A stretch of DNA of 64,000 bases. Source: Picocystis sp. L7. Taxonomy: Eukaryota > Chlorophyta > Picocystophyceae > Picocystales > Picocystaceae. The stretch spans positions 1,054,001 to 1,118,000 of the forward strand of contig QXJR01000006.1 of assembly GCA_020975725.1 (NCBI GenBank), written 5' to 3'. The notes under the pieces are model-generated. The model did not search any database. It had not been told where the DNA came from and saw nothing but the letters and a program-made list of their open reading frames with translations. Shown here piece by piece: positions 23,430-35,240 of this stretch. Numbering within the stretch: the first letter of the stretch is position 1; each line of letters opens with the position of its first letter. The position numbers and the translations under genes are program-made.

Positions 23430-24060
23430 TAGGAGCGTTTGTTTGGTCTCGCTTAGTCTAGTCTTGCTCTTGGTCGGCTTTGATAGGTTGTGCAATGACA
23501 TTGGGTCGTTCAATAGCCGGAATCGTTGGTACTACGCGTGTGGAAGAGAGTGCTTGCTCGTCTCGGAGGTGCGAGAAACGGAAATGCACCTCGAATTAAC
23601 ACGAGAAGGGTTGTACATTGATTAAAACATCCCGTGAAAGCCCTTGGTGGCTTCTCACTTGGGTGCGGTGTTGCCAAGCCTTATCAAATACCAAATCAAG
23701 TTGGTATATATCCTTTGGATCATCTCATGCTCAACCCGACGGTCGGGATCTACTTTATTGTGAAACTCAAGTGGTCGGAGCCCTTCGGGTCGTTCGATCG
23801 TGGTGAACGAAGCCTCGGATGAAGATACCCTTGATTGAGTACCTTGTCGTATTGGGGGCCCCGAAGAAAGGACCCATCCCTACGTAGGAAGAAGGGTTAC
23901 AACCAGCTATGACGAAGGTGGTGGTGGGCTATCTCCAATCATGCCCGAAGGAGTTACCTTCGGAAAAACTATGATGACAAAGTCTTAAGGCTTGTATGCG
24001 GGATGTCTAGGACAAAAGCAAGAACAAAGCACCTCGTAGGGGGGCTTATGTTAAAAGAAC
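23430..24060 (-). repeat. Old solitary LTR of family C
   Basis: The block aligns along its length with the 605-bp LTR of the adjacent C element. Shared landmarks in the same order include GCGTGTGGA near 23,538, AGCCC(T/C)NGGTGGCTTCTC near 23,640, CCAACCC/TCAACCC with ACGGT near 23,730, and CTCGTAGGGGGGC near 24,033. It is clearly diverged and lacks any internal region, so it fits a much older solitary LTR in the same orientation. Ends are approximate. Confidence 0.65.
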
Positions 24061-24248
24061 TGCCCTTCTAATAGGGGACAGTTCCACACTCCGTACCAAG
24101 GACCAATTTTCAATCAAGTCCCAGACCAAGATCCACGATAAATTCAATGAGGAGGAATCAAACATTGGATGCGACGGACTAAGATTTGTTGCATACATCA
24201 TAACGAATCCGCAACAAGTATGTTTGTAACTGTTGTATAACTACAAAT
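24061..24248. other. Short gap between old LTR and C element
   Basis: No feature recognised. The last four bases, AAAT, are the left half of the target duplication of the family C element. Confidence 0.5.
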
Positions 24249-25639
24249 TGTTGTGGTTGGATGGCTTGGGGCAGGCTGTGAAGCGACAGCAGGTCGTACA
24301 ACAACCCAAGTTTCTGGCACTTTGCGTGTGGAGAAGGTTCCACGTTGAGTTGGGAGGTGCGGAGAACCAAAGCGCACCTGGAGCTGAGATCAGGAAGGTT
24401 CTAATTCAATTACAAGATCCTGTGGGAAGCCCTAGGTGGCTTCTCGCGGGGGGGTGGTGTTTCCAGGCCTTATCCACCATGAGATCTGCTCCGCAAAGAT
24501 CTCTTGGTGGGTCTAGTGCCCAACCCAACGGTGAAGATCCGTTCTGTTGGGGAGCAAGGGCTGCTGGAGCCCTTCTGGCCGTCCGATCCCCTAGGGCAGA
24601 GCCTCGGGATTGGGGAACCCTCGATCGAGTACCCTTCTGTGTGGGGGCCTCGAGGTAGGGACCACCCCACCGCCACTTTTCTTCATAGGGAGAGAGGGGG
24701 TGTCGCTGTGGGATCCGTGAAGCCTCCGGAGGACCTCTTCGGACGTTGATGCTCCAATCGAAGTTGTAGATCACTTTGTTGTGCACGGTTTTGATCGATG
24801 GATCCCGGCCTGGTTCGGCCCGTGCAAGAGCCGGGAGGCCCGCATACGTCCCAGGGTCTTTTGGTCGTGGATCCTGCCTCGTTTCTCCTGGCGGGTGCTC
24901 CTTCCTTTCGATGCGCGTATCTCTTCGAATATCGGTTGAAATCGAACAAACGATGGCTCGTTGAATAGATCTCAACGTGATCTTTCAAAGATGCTCTCAA
25001 AATGCCCAAATTCTGCTTGGAGCAATTTCTAGAGGCGAAAAACCACTCGCAAGTGGTGGGAAGCCCAAACGGCACCGCTTCTTCGCACCTTCCCAACGGC
25101 AGCCAGGCATCCACGGGGAACCGAACCGCCAAACCCGCGGAAAGGAAAGACGGAAAGATAGGACACCTTCATGAGAAAAAGCACATCGAGAGTCGATGCT
25201 CCTGGTGCCATGAAGCGCATGGGCAACCGCCTGGCCAAAACGCCCCAAAAAGGGTGAATTTGGAGAGCTCCCCAAGCCAGCCGCGCCGAGTTCACCCCGA
25301 AGACAACCGATCCAGGACTAACCAAGCTCGGATTCGGATTCTCCTCGTCGAATCACCTAGAAACACTGCAAAAAAGAACGGGTAACAGGCCTGATGTGAA
25401 GAAAAAGCCCGAGGACTCACGCTTCCCCAAAGTGGCGGTGGGATGGACCGATCCCTGTATAGGGACCGGGGGTTCACCCAAAATGACCGGGGGGGACTGT
25501 CTGTCTCCAATCAAGCCAGAAGGGGCCACCCACGCATAAGCTGGTATAACCGAATCCTGGGGCCCTTGGTTGGGTGACCCAGGATGGAGGGGATACCGAG
25601 GCTCCTCGTAGGGGGGCCTGGGACCCAGAGTCCCTTTCA
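24249..25639 (-). repeat. Family C 3' LTR, split by a DNA transposon
   Basis: On the plus strand it starts TGTTGTGGTTGG and ends GTCCCTTTCA, giving the usual TG...CA on either strand. The purine-rich GGGAACCGGGAGAC just inside (minus strand) fits a polypurine tract. Bases 24,664-25,444 are a foreign insert. Confidence 0.85.
24664..25444. mobile_element. 781-bp non-autonomous inverted-repeat transposon in the C LTR
   Basis: The insert has 16-bp terminal inverted repeats, ACCCCACCGCCACTTT on the left and (reverse complement) ATCCCACCGCCACTTT on the right, one mismatch apart. It is flanked by a 5-bp duplication GGACC at 24,659-24,663 and 25,445-25,449. The empty site is seen at the matching place in the other LTR (near 29,739). 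No transposase is recognised inside, so it is non-autonomous. A 5-bp duplication is known for Transib and some other superfamilies; the family is not settled. Confidence 0.85.
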
Positions 25640-25671
25640 GTCTCCCGGTTCCCTGCACAGCAGGAAAAAGT

Positions 25672-27405
25672 TCAACTGTAAACTACTGCTACAGGGTTGT
25701 ACAAAAGAGCCTGGAGCTCTGATGTCCTGTGTTTTGTCTTGAACCCATCAGTCCATACCACCGTGCGTCCATCGGTCTGTACGAGACCCTGATAGAACTG
25801 CACGCCCTGGTCAATCTCAAAGGCCTCCATCACTACTTGTCCAGCCAGCCTAGAAGGAGGCTTCCACTGCTGCCGCTGTCGAGTGCTGTACGGCAGAGAT
25901 GACCAGGTCCATGTATTCTGCAGAATAGGATTGGGGGTCTGCATGTAGATGTCTTCTTTGTGTTGCCGGGCGGCCTCCAGGTTGCGCTTGCTGATGCCGC
26001 GCTCGGGCAGGCATCCATTCGTTTCCTCCAGGTCCAATATTTCATCCAGATTCTGTGCGCTCTCGCTGACCCAGGAAGTCTGGCCATCGTGCGAGCGAGC
26101 CCAGTACTTTACTGCACCTGCTGGAAAATCCACAAAGTCGCGCACTAGATATTGCGCAATCTGTAATTGCGTCCCGCCGAGTTCCTGCACTGAGGTGGGA
26201 AGCTGGTCCAATGGCTGCGCAGCGCGATCCATTGGGAACAGTGTCAGATCTGATTCAATCCACGGTCTGAGACGATCCACGTGGAATCGATTCTGGAAGC
26301 GAGTACCGGGGGGCAGCTTCAGGCTATAGGCATCCTGACCCAATGTTCTGTCAATGCAGTAGGGCCCTTCCCAGTATGGATCGAGTTTGGGGCGATCCCG
26401 TGTGCTTTTCAGTCCATACCGGAGCTTGACCATATCCCCTGACTTGAATGTCCTGTTGGGGAGGTCATGTGTCATGGTTGCCTGTTCGCGTGCGCGTTTC
26501 ACCAGCAGGTCCCGTACATCATTGTACACTCTGCGCTGCTCGTCTAGCAAACCAGTGACCATCTTGTTGGGTGTAGTCAGCAGTTGCCTTGTTGGCAGGT
26601 CTGTTGTTGTGATCTGCAGATGCCACGGCAAGCGAGATGCACAGCCATATAACATCTCAAAGGGACTCCGTTGCAGGAACGGGTGCACGCTATCGTTGTG
26701 TGCGTGCGCTGCAGCTTGCAGGTACTGATCCCAATTGTCGGGGCGTTCGGACGATGTGCGCAGCGTCTGCAGAAGCGTGCGATGCTGGCGTTCCACTGGT
26801 CCCTGCGACTGCGAATGGTACGGGGTACCGGTCTTGTGGCTGGCACCCAAGGCAGTACAGTACGCGCCGAACAGTTTGCGATACGCAAGCCCATTATCTG
26901 TATGGATGATGGATGGGGTATGATACCTGTACACCACACAATCCAGGAGCGCACGGGCTTGTTTCGTTGCGGACCAGGTTGTGTGCATGGGAATGTACAC
27001 AGCAAACTTCGTAAGGCGGTCGACTACGGTGATCACTGCATTGTGGTGATCAGGAGTGACTGGCAAGCCTTCAACCACATCCACCACTACAATATGAAAT
27101 GGATGAGGGTAGAACCTCATCTCTGGAAGATGAGGCCGAGCGGCGCTCTTGTTTGCTGGCTTCATTCTCTGGCATGTAGGGCACCGTGCCACAAATTGCT
27201 TGATGTGTGTCTTCATGCCAGGCCAGATAAAGTGTCGACGAGCTGACTCAAACGTACGATGGGCTCCAAAGTGGATGCGATCGTGCACCAGGTGAAGTAG
27301 ATCCTGGCGTAGCGCATTGTCTTGAGGGACGTGCAGAACAGCTGGACCTGCGTAGCGTTCAAATTTGCAGATGCATTGTCTTGAAACAGCAGACCATTCC
27401 TGCAT
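25672..27405 (-). CDS. Family C integrase and C-terminal module
   Basis: Reading right to left: zinc finger (HDRIHFGAHRTFE...CPTCQRMK), integrase core (VVDVVEGLPVTPDHHNAVITV, IHTDNGLAYR, YHSQSQGPVERQHR), GPY/F-like fold (YWEGPYCIDRTLGQDAYSLKL), chromo-like stretch (QYLVRDFVDFPAGAVKYWAR), then NPILQNTWTW and a Tudor-like FYQGLVQTDGRTVVWTDG. It ends just inside the 3' LTR. The C-terminal module corresponds to those of A, B and E. Confidence 0.85.
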   Translation of the reverse strand: MQEWSAVSRQCICKFERYAGPAVLHVPQDNALRQDLLHLVHDRIHFGAHRTFESARRHFIWPGMKTHIKQFVARCPTCQRMKPANKSAARPHLPEMRFYPHPFHIVVVDVVEGLPVTPDHHNAVITVVDRLTKFAVYIPMHTTWSATKQARALLDCVVYRYHTPSIIHTDNGLAYRKLFGAYCTALGASHKTGTPYHSQSQGPVERQHRTLLQTLRTSSERPDNWDQYLQAAAHAHNDSVHPFLQRSPFEMLYGCASRLPWHLQITTTDLPTRQLLTTPNKMVTGLLDEQRRVYNDVRDLLVKRAREQATMTHDLPNRTFKSGDMVKLRYGLKSTRDRPKLDPYWEGPYCIDRTLGQDAYSLKLPPGTRFQNRFHVDRLRPWIESDLTLFPMDRAAQPLDQLPTSVQELGGTQLQIAQYLVRDFVDFPAGAVKYWARSHDGQTSWVSESAQNLDEILDLEETNGCLPERGISKRNLEAARQHKEDIYMQTPNPILQNTWTWSSLPYSTRQRQQWKPPSRLAGQVVMEAFEIDQGVQFYQGLVQTDGRTVVWTDGFKTKHRTSELQALLYNPVAVVYS

Positions 27406-27443
27406 GTATATCCACCAGGTGGGTGGTCCAGGTAGGTCAAGTA

Positions 27444-28633
27444 TTACTGGTCATTCTGAGTCGCTGTACGAATGCGTGACAGTAAAGGTACACCTGATAG
27501 GTGTACTGCCGATCCATTGTCGCTAGGAGGGGAGTGTCGTGGAGCAGCCGTTACCAAACCACTCATAGTGATGTCACTACGGGTACCGAGCAGTTTACGA
27601 ATCCACGAGTGGTACCAATCTGCTACTAACACGGACAGCCAACCTACGGGAAAGGCGTTTCCACACATTCTTCTGCGAGCAACAGGGGTAATCTTGTACC
27701 CTGCTGTGTCATTGGGTTGCATGCCCACCAAGCGTTCGCGTTCCTGTATCGTCAATTCGTGCAGGGTCTGGTTTTGTCCCATGACCCAGGTGGAACGTGA
27801 GCGGTCACTGTGACTGCCTGGCGATGCCATCAAAGTGGGGCATTTCAGGCGGGGCAAGCCCTGGTTATCCAACGGGGGAGTTGCCCTTGGTTCCAAGCGG
27901 TCTTGCCAGGTCAGGGGCGACCCTGACGATAGATGTTCGTGTGGTTTGGATGGAGGCAGATCTGTCCAGCACAAGCGAGTGCGCTGCTGGGCAGAAAAGT
28001 GAGCCATGTTGTGTTCTTGTGGCTCTCCAAACCATTCATTGATGCGCTCCAGGTCATCCTGCAGATGCGGAGCGAACGGGGTACACTCTTTGATGTAGGA
28101 GTGTCCCCTACCAGGCTGTTGCGAATGTCTCGCACCGCTGTGAACAGTTCACGCACATCGCGCAACCCCAGAGGGGGGTCTCTGTCTGATGTGTTGGCGC
28201 GCGAAAAGGGCAGGCATGGCATGCCAGCGATCAATAGATCTTCCGGTGGCAGCAAGCGACGATGCGCAAGGGTGCGCACATTGCTGCCATAGCGAAAGAT
28301 GCCTTCGCGTATGAACAGGCCAGGTCTTGAGACGTGAACAGGATTGAACACTCGCTGTACGATTGCTTCGCAATCGGGGTCCTGCTCTACTGCAATGTAG
28401 TTGATGGACAACTCTGCAGCTTCTGGGATGGCTTGTTTGAGGGCACGAAGGGTCGTACCCATTCCTCCACAGAGGTCCAGGACAGTAATCTTCTTGAGCG
28501 ATTTGGCTGAATCATCCACTGGGTGGCGCGAGAAGTAATCTGCGGCCACATTCTGACTTCCCGGGCAGGATTCCACATTGAATGGGGCGTTGTACGCCAG
28601 CTTATCGATCCAGCGAGAATCGCGGGGCGACAA
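27444..28633 (-). pseudogene. Family C RNase H end and cytosine-C5 methyltransferase
   Basis: The right part starts with the end of RNase H (SPRDSRWIDKLAYNAPFNVE). The methyltransferase follows at about 27,615-28,495: motif I DLCGGMGT, motif IV GMPCLPFS, motif VI region ECTPFAPHLQ near 28,080, QQRTRLCW near 27,985 and GNAFPVGW near 27,650. The domain sits between RNase H and integrase, as in A, D and E. This part of the element is broken. Confidence 0.8.
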
Positions 28634-29007
28634 CTGTTGTACGCTCTTTGTTGTTTTCCAGGTGATGCTTTGTGCATCACTTGGTTTTGACCTTTGTAAC
28701 TACTGCGGAGTTACAAAGGAGAAGCTGGACAGTGTGTCGAGACATGCTTGACTGTTCACCTTCGCTGGTCTGCGACCAAACGAGAATTGAGAGGTGAAAA
28801 ACTCCTTCCTTGGAGCCAAGTTATCTATTGCATGGAATGGCAGCACCTTTCCAGGTCTGCGATTGTGGACGGCCTGCACCTGCAACATCTGCAAATCATT
28901 ATGCTTGAGTCCTGGTTCCTTCAAGGGGGGTTGGTCCAGGTAAGGGGGAGCGTTTGCTGACGCTCCCGGCTCCATGCGGTCAATCCCCATGGACCGCTGG
29001 AGCGCGT

Positions 29008-29305
29008 TCAGTTTTTTGAACTGAATACGACACTGGCTTGACAGCCGCTGCCGCTGTGGCCACAGCGATAACAGATATCGCACACCGAGGGCTGATGACA
29101 TGGGTGAAGCAGGTCACCAGGGAGCGGTGCCTTTGGCTCAGAGCCCTTGAGGCATCCCTGGAAGGCTATGGCCTTTTCTCGATCCCTCTCTTCCTCGATG
29201 TCTTCGGGAGTGGCCAGCGACCTGGCCAAGTCCCTTCTCAGCTCCATTATCCTTTGTTCAAGGCGTGCTACTGTGGTAGCAGCCAGAACCGAATCTTCTT
29301 CCATC
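29008..29305 (-). pseudogene. Family C gag-like region
   Basis: A short gag-type segment that begins about 24 bases inside the 5' LTR (MEEDSVLAATTVARLEQRIM, coiled-coil-like) and carries a zinc knuckle CDICYRCGHSGSGC. The downstream stretch to about 28,700 reads as low-similarity pol/gag linker. It is much shorter than the gag of A or D. Confidence 0.55.
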
Positions 29306-29328
29306 ACGCCTGATGGACTCGTAAACTC

Positions 29329-29933
29329 TGTTGTGTTTGGATGGCTTGGGGCAGGCTGTGAAGCGACAGCAGGTCGTACAACAACCCAAGTTTCTGGCAC
29401 TTTGCGTGTGGAGAAGGTTCCACGTTGAGCTGGGAGGTGCGGAGAACCAAAGCGCACCTGGAGCTGAGATCAGGTTGGTTCTAATTCAATTACAAGATCC
29501 TGTGGGAAGCCCTAGGTGGCTTCTCGCAGGGGGGTGGTGTTTCCAGGCCTTATCCACCATGAGATCTGCTCCGCAAAGATCTCTTGGTGGGTCTAGTGCC
29601 CAACCCAACGGTGAAGGTCCGTTCTGTTGGGGAGCAAGGGCTGCTGGAGCCCTTCTGGCCGTCCGATCCCCTAGGGCAGAGCCTCGGGATTGGGGAACCC
29701 TCGATCGAGTACCCTTCTGTGTGGGGGCCTCGAGGTAGGGACCGATCCCTGTATAGGGACCGGGGGTTCACCCAAAATGACCGGGGGGGACTGTCTGTCT
29801 CCAATCAAGCCATATGGGGCCACCCGCGCATAAGCTAGTATAACCGAATCCTGGGGCCCTTGGTTGGGTGACCCGGGATGGAGGGGAGACCGAGGCTCCT
29901 CGTAGGGGGGCCTGGGACCCAGAGTCCCTTTTA
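29329..29933 (-). repeat. Family C 5' LTR (605 bp, uninterrupted)
   Basis: Starts TGTTGTGTTTGG on the plus strand and ends next to the AAAT duplication. It contains the empty target (GGTAGGGACCGATCCC) that is occupied by the 781-bp transposon in the other LTR. The internal sequence next to it (minus strand GAGTTTACGAGTCC) would be the primer site, but it lacks the usual TGG start. Confidence 0.85.
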
Positions 29934-31799
29934 AAATGTAAACTTGTTCTAACAAACCCGGAGTTGTGGAAGAACAAGAGGTAATGCCTTAGGCTCCCCT
30001 TGGTACCGATCCCTTCTCTAGCGATTCCCGACTTGAGAACTAGTGGATCTAGAGGCTCGCATGGACTTGAGGGAATCCGCGGCCTTTCCCCTTCTTGGCA
30101 AGATCGAGGGTTGGGTATGAGAAATCCCTTAGTAGTTGCCTCAAGACCTCTCAACGGGGATCGACCTCCACCGATCCTTTCCTTTCCTGGGGAATCCGCT
30201 AGGTGTACCAATTAGAGGGACAATCCCTCTTACCACTCCCCGGCTTAGGTAGGAATCTCTACTTGTACATTACGAACCACTTCTAAGAACGCTTACTAGC
30301 CTACGTGCGTATCACACGTGCCTCGAGGCTTCCTTTCGCTTTTTTGCAACTCCCTCCCGTGTGCCCCCACGCTTGGTCTACCTTGGAAACCATCCTTCAC
30401 GGAAGCTTTCTAGCGCGGACACAACAAAGCGACATATATCACACACATGCATTATTAAAACACAGATTTCCCAATATACTACACCTAGTGATGCGTTACG
30501 CTTTGCTCAAGACATACGAGAAGACGGAGGTGGATTTAAGAACAAGGTTAGGATGCGGTAAAGACGGCGGCACAAGCGGAAACTAATTTGCACGTGGGGG
30601 TCCCTTTTGAGAGTATTCGCCTCCCACCTTCCAATCTCTAAGGGGTCATAATGGCTCAAGACAACCTATCTTGTCCCATCCCGAACATTAAGTTGATTGC
30701 CGGTGGTTGCACGTGGGTCCCACATGCAAAGTAGACGGCTTCAACCACCTTGAACAAGTCTCATGGTTGTGTCGAGCATCTCTGATTGTGGTAATCGGCG
30801 TAGTGGGGATATGTTGACTAAGTAGTCCTTGGTCTTCAACCGGGATTTTCGTGGTCTTCCGTCGTAGGGCCCCTTACTATGGTTATCTTTTTATCGAGAC
30901 GGCTTCATCTTGAAAAGGAATGCATGCCGTTTGCACTATGGTAGGTTTGCCGGACGATCGCGACCCCCGTAAGGCCTTGTTGGGGGCTCAAAGGGGCCTC
31001 TCTCAAACACAGGTGTGCTACACGAGTGATCTTTCTCGTCGCTAGCACCTTTTAACGGAACCATTCTTCTTGGTTGTCGCCATTAACAATGGTAGAACGA
31101 ACATACGACAAAATGCCTATCAAGGTTAACGGTACCAAAACGCACATCGTTTTACGATCGACTACACAACCATTCAAGAAGGATAAATCATAGGACAATT
31201 AAAACACTTCTTCTACTAACCGGTGTAAATCAAAGCGAGGTCCGTATAAGGGGCGCTTGAAGGTTAGACCGAAGGAGACCAAACGAGCTAACTCAACCCC
31301 GTCCCTATCTTTGCTTCGTGAAGATGGATTAGGGAGAATGAATCTTGGCAATGCAACTGCCAATTCATGGTCAACAAGGGACGAACACAACGGACGGTTA
31401 TTTGTAACGTAAGGGATCACCTTGGTCGCTGCGCCTACCTAATTGCTCCCCTTCGAACCGCTAGTGACAGGCGGTGAGAGAGAAGTACTCATAGTTTCCA
31501 TATTGTTCTGTAGCACACTTGTTAACTTGCTCAACCAAGTGACGTCCGTGGTGAACTTCTAGCAGCGAAGCACGCTCCAAAGGCATGTCGATGAATACTC
31601 AAAAGTTAACCTCAAGCAAGCTTTTCCCACCAAATCAAAGGAGCAGTGGAACAAGTAGGGAGTCTATGAGAGATCCCAACGGAAAAAGAGAAGAACTAAT
31701 TACCCTCGCGGAGAGCCGAGACTCTCAGCTGTGCATCGAGTGTCCAACGTTCTTTCTTGAGGCTAAGCGAGTCTAACCACACTTTCCAAGGTAAAGAGC
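29934..31799. other. Unassigned spacer between C and B2
   Basis: No gene or element boundaries are recognised. Short frames at 30,305-30,586 and 31,199-31,420 have no recognisable motifs. The first 300 bases have the G/C-rich, GGGACC-like texture of local LTRs but match none of those in the window well enough to name. Confidence 0.45.
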
Positions 31800-31980
31800 T
31801 GTGGCGCTTGGGCGCCCACCTCCTTTTCCTGTGGCGCGAAGACGACGAGGGTGGTGGCGTCGACGTGCGCTCGCGCTCGTTCGCTCGTGCGTTTGTGTTG
31901 CCGCGGAGCTCGAGACCGTTGGGCGGAACGTTCAGGAACGTTGTTATTTTTTGTTTCCCTCCGCCGCAATTAATATTACA
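31800..31980 (-). repeat. Family B 3' LTR of B2 (181 bp)
   Basis: Reverse complement of the B1 LTR with about four differences. Homology with B1 ends exactly at 31,800, confirming the element edge. Confidence 0.85.
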
Positions 31981-32086
31981 TCTTAACTCCATTGGGGAAT
32001 CCGCCCGTGGCTAAGCCACGTATTTGTCCGGTTCATCGGCCACAGAGCCCTTATTAGAAAGGGGGACAAACCGGTCCCTATTCGGG

Positions 32087-33682
32087 TTAGTCCAGGCCCT
32101 GCATCCGCCTAGGGACATGGCTAAGGAGGACGTCCCTGTGAGGGGAAGGCAAGGGCCTTCCTCGGGCAACCGAGAATATTCCCTCATGCCTCCCGAGTAC
32201 CTCCTCGTAGGTAGCGAGATGCTGCAAGCGAGGGAACGAGGGAGCCTTTGGCCAATGCGGAGTGATCATGGTCACAAGGGCTCTAGGTTCGGCCTCGAGC
32301 CTGCCTATCACGGAGTCAATGAGGCAACAGGGTGGGTGTGCCCATAGGTTGCCAAGACTAGCCCATTCTTGGGCGAGAGCATGGGTCTCCCGTGTAAAGA
32401 AGGCCGGACATTGGGCATTGTTTGGCGAGGCAAACAGGTCCCAAGTGAATGGCCCGAATATAATTGAGAACCTCTCCAAAGCCTCACGATTGAGTACATA
32501 TTCCTCATCGTCGAAGGACAACCTCGGCAAGACAGGTGTCTCGAGAGGGCTGGGCACAACACCCTCCCGGACCACCATTAAGCGCAACTCAGCCCGATCG
32601 TCGAGTGGCTCTGGCGAGACGAGGGAAGCTTGGCCGTACACGGCCGCCATAGGATCAAATAGGATCGTGTGTGCGTCATCGGGACGGTAGGAGGAAGTTG
32701 TCCCGTCCGTCCACCGGATGGCGTAAGCAGCGGGAGAAGATTTTGCCGCTTTTCAAAAGCGTTCCACAAGGCCAGTCAAAAACTCTAGGTGAGTTGAGCC
32801 GTCCATGAGCTCGAGCAAGAACCTTGCTTGCACGACTTGCCCAACCAAGTTCGTACTTGGCGGTTTCGCAAAGCGCGATTTCCTTAGGCTAGTGTATGGC
32901 AGAGCGTACGGCCACGTATCCTTTAGGATGGGCCTCTTCTGGTGATAAAATTTGGACTTGTAGCGAGACACGCGACTCTTGTTATGTGCGGTGATGCCTT
33001 GCTCGGGGAAATGCCCGAGGAGTTCCTCGATCTCACAAACGTGGTCGATGAGATCCGACATTTCCTCTACGAACCGGCGATGTTCGTGAAGAGGGGCATC
33101 GGCGCTACAAGCAAATTGGACATAGTACCTAGGTGGAAAAGTGGTCCAATCACGTATGTAGAAGCGCTCTACCTGGAAACGAGTTTCCTCTGATCCATTT
33201 GGGATAGGAACCGTTTGAGGTTCAGGAGTAAGTTCGCGATGGGGGAACTTTGAATGGTCGCTCTCATGCCAGGGATGCAGTCGTTCGATATTGACTGTGG
33301 CGGAATGTCGAGTGCCGTCGGGTAGAACCAAGCGGTAAGCTCCCTTTGGTAACACCTCCCCAATGGTGTACGGCCCTACAAAGTAGCTCTCGAGCTTTCC
33401 TTTGTCCCTGGAGGACTTCAGACCGCGTTGCAGTTTGACTTTATCCCCGACGCGAAAGCGTCGAACCTGCCTTTGGCGGTTCAATCTATCTTCAACTTGT
33501 TTTTGATAGAGGGCGTGTCGTTTTTGCACTTGAGCATAAAGCTCTCGGCGAGCGTCAAACAACGAATGGAGTCGCTTGCACGCAGGGTTTGCATGCTCTC
33601 TTAAGAGGGAATATGTCCACGGCAAACTGGCTTTTGTACCGAAGAGAACGTAATGAGGAGAGTAGCCAGTAACTCTATGCAC
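32087..33682 (-). pseudogene. Family B2 integrase end, C-terminal module and Dam-like domain
   Basis: Mirrors 18,200-19,794 of B1. The right part has the GPY/F-like fold (YFVGPYTIGEVL), the chromo-like stretch (FYIRDWTTFPPRYYVQFA) and PILKDTWPYALPY. The left part has the Dam/DIRS-like domain (TWDLFASPNNAQ, WAHPP, PHWPKAPSFPRL). The presence of the same domain in B1, B2 and B3 shows it belongs to the family and is not a chance join. Confidence 0.7.
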
Positions 33683-33905
33683 TGATGTGTTGTAGGAGAA
33701 GGACGATGTTTGAAGCAGCTCGTCCCACTCTACATGGCCGTGATGTTGCCAATGCCCAAAGGGTGGGTAAAAGGGTGCGGTGCTGCACCTCCATTCCTTG
33801 TGTCTGGCTATGGTAAGGCGCGCCGCTTTTATGCTTGGCCCAGAGCTCGATCAGGAATTGATCAAAGAGCTCGCGAAATCGGGGCCCGTTGTCGGTGAGG
33901 ACAAC

Positions 33906-35216
33906 TCACAGACTTCCGAACGGATGGATTACTCGGTCCATGCGCACCTTGGCAACGTCGTGCGTTGTCCAATCAGTGTGCATCGGGAAGTAGAGAGCGT
34001 ACTTGGAAAACTGGCATGTGACGGTTAGTACCGCGTTGTGACCTCTCGAAGTGGCGGGAAGCCCGACAACTTCGTCTACCATAATCGTGTGGAAAGGGTA
34101 GGGGAAGATCTCTTGCATGTGGACGAGATGCTTCGCGGGTCGATTGCTCGGCTTGAGGAGCTGGCAACGAGGACAAGTACGGACAAAGTCGATAATGTAC
34201 GACTTCATACCTTGCCAAACAAAATGTTGTCGGCATTGCTCATAGGTGCGTTGGGCGCCAAAGTGGGCATCCGCGTGGACACGGTCCACAAGTCGTTGTC
34301 GCACGGCAACATCATTCGGCACCACTAGGCAAACACGATCCGTCTCGGGATCGATGCGCCACACGAGGTTGTCACGAACTTCGTGCTTCTTCAGTGGTGA
34401 AGCTACAAGAGCCTGGTAAGCTTTGTCTTTCTCACCTGCTCGTTGCACCAATGTATACAAATCTTCCTCCAGGGGGTCAACCGATGGAACCTCAAGGGAA
34501 CCACCCATAGCTCGAAGAGCTGGCCCGGGAGGCGGCTGAACGAGTGCTGGGATGGTGAGCAAAGGCATCGACCGCCGGAGGAGGTCTGCTAAGGTGATCA
34601 GCCTGAGATCAGTACGTGGGTTGACTTGCAACGTGGTGCGCACGGTGAGACCGGACGCAAGCATACAGGACTTGGTAGCACGGGCGCACGTTCCATTATA
34701 CGTGGCCGAATGAATCACATGGGTAGAGGCAGGCAACCTACTAAGGAGTCGGTCGCAAGCGGGAAGGTCAAGGTGCTTGTCATCAGCGAGGAGCACTACG
34801 TGAGCCTGCGGGAGCCGCTTGCGGTTGGCTACCTCCGCGAGGGATGTTGTCTCAAAGCGGCGGGGACGGCTTGTACGCCATGGAACGGGGGCCTTAAGGC
34901 GTGCCCGACCATATTGCAGCATCCAACGTTCGCGACCAGCTTTCGATCGAAAGGTACCAATGACCGCTAGAACGAGGGAGAGCATAGGCTCGATCAACAA
35001 GATCTCTTCCGAGGAGGGAATCAAGTCTTCCGCGGGTGGCCGAACATGGAGGACACGAAAGACTTGGCCCCTTGCACAATCGGTGCGACTGAGAGCGTCC
35101 GCTCCAGGGTTGGCAATGCCTTGACGGTACTGGACCTCGAAAGGGGTAAACTCAGCCAAGGCGTCTAGCCAGCGGATCTCCCGAGAGGAGAGTTGATCAG
35201 CATTCTTCGTTTGCAA
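33906..35216 (-). pseudogene. Family B2 extra segment and integrase core
   Basis: Mirrors the B1 integrase region. The unrecognised segment spans about 34,452-35,069 and includes AHVVLLADDKHLDLPACDRL. Then come the zinc finger (HADAHFG...CPRCQLLK) and the catalytic core start (HTIMVDEVVGLPATSRGHNA). About eleven residue differences from B1 lie in this region, many within the extra segment. Confidence 0.75.
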
Positions 35217-35240
35217 GTATTTGTACGCGGTGTTGTCGGT

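Larger units (their letters stand above)
24249..29933 (-). mobile_element. Ty3/gypsy-like LTR element, family C, with DNA methyltransferase
   Basis: Bounded by two LTRs (24,249-25,639 and 29,329-29,933) and a 4-bp duplication AAAT at 24,245-24,248 and 29,934-29,937. The left (3') LTR measures exactly 605 bp, like the right one, once the 786 bp of a later insertion and its duplicated target are removed. The LTRs differ by about 2%. Parts recognised are gag with a zinc knuckle, the end of RNase H, the cytosine methyltransferase, integrase and the C-terminal module. The element is broken, with several breaks, and not all parts expected of a full element were found. Confidence 0.9.

Noticed and set aside
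29934-31799. tRNA or other RNA gene, or another LTR, in the C-B2 spacer
   Set aside because: No cloverleaf, A/B box pair or paired terminal repeat could be supported by eye.
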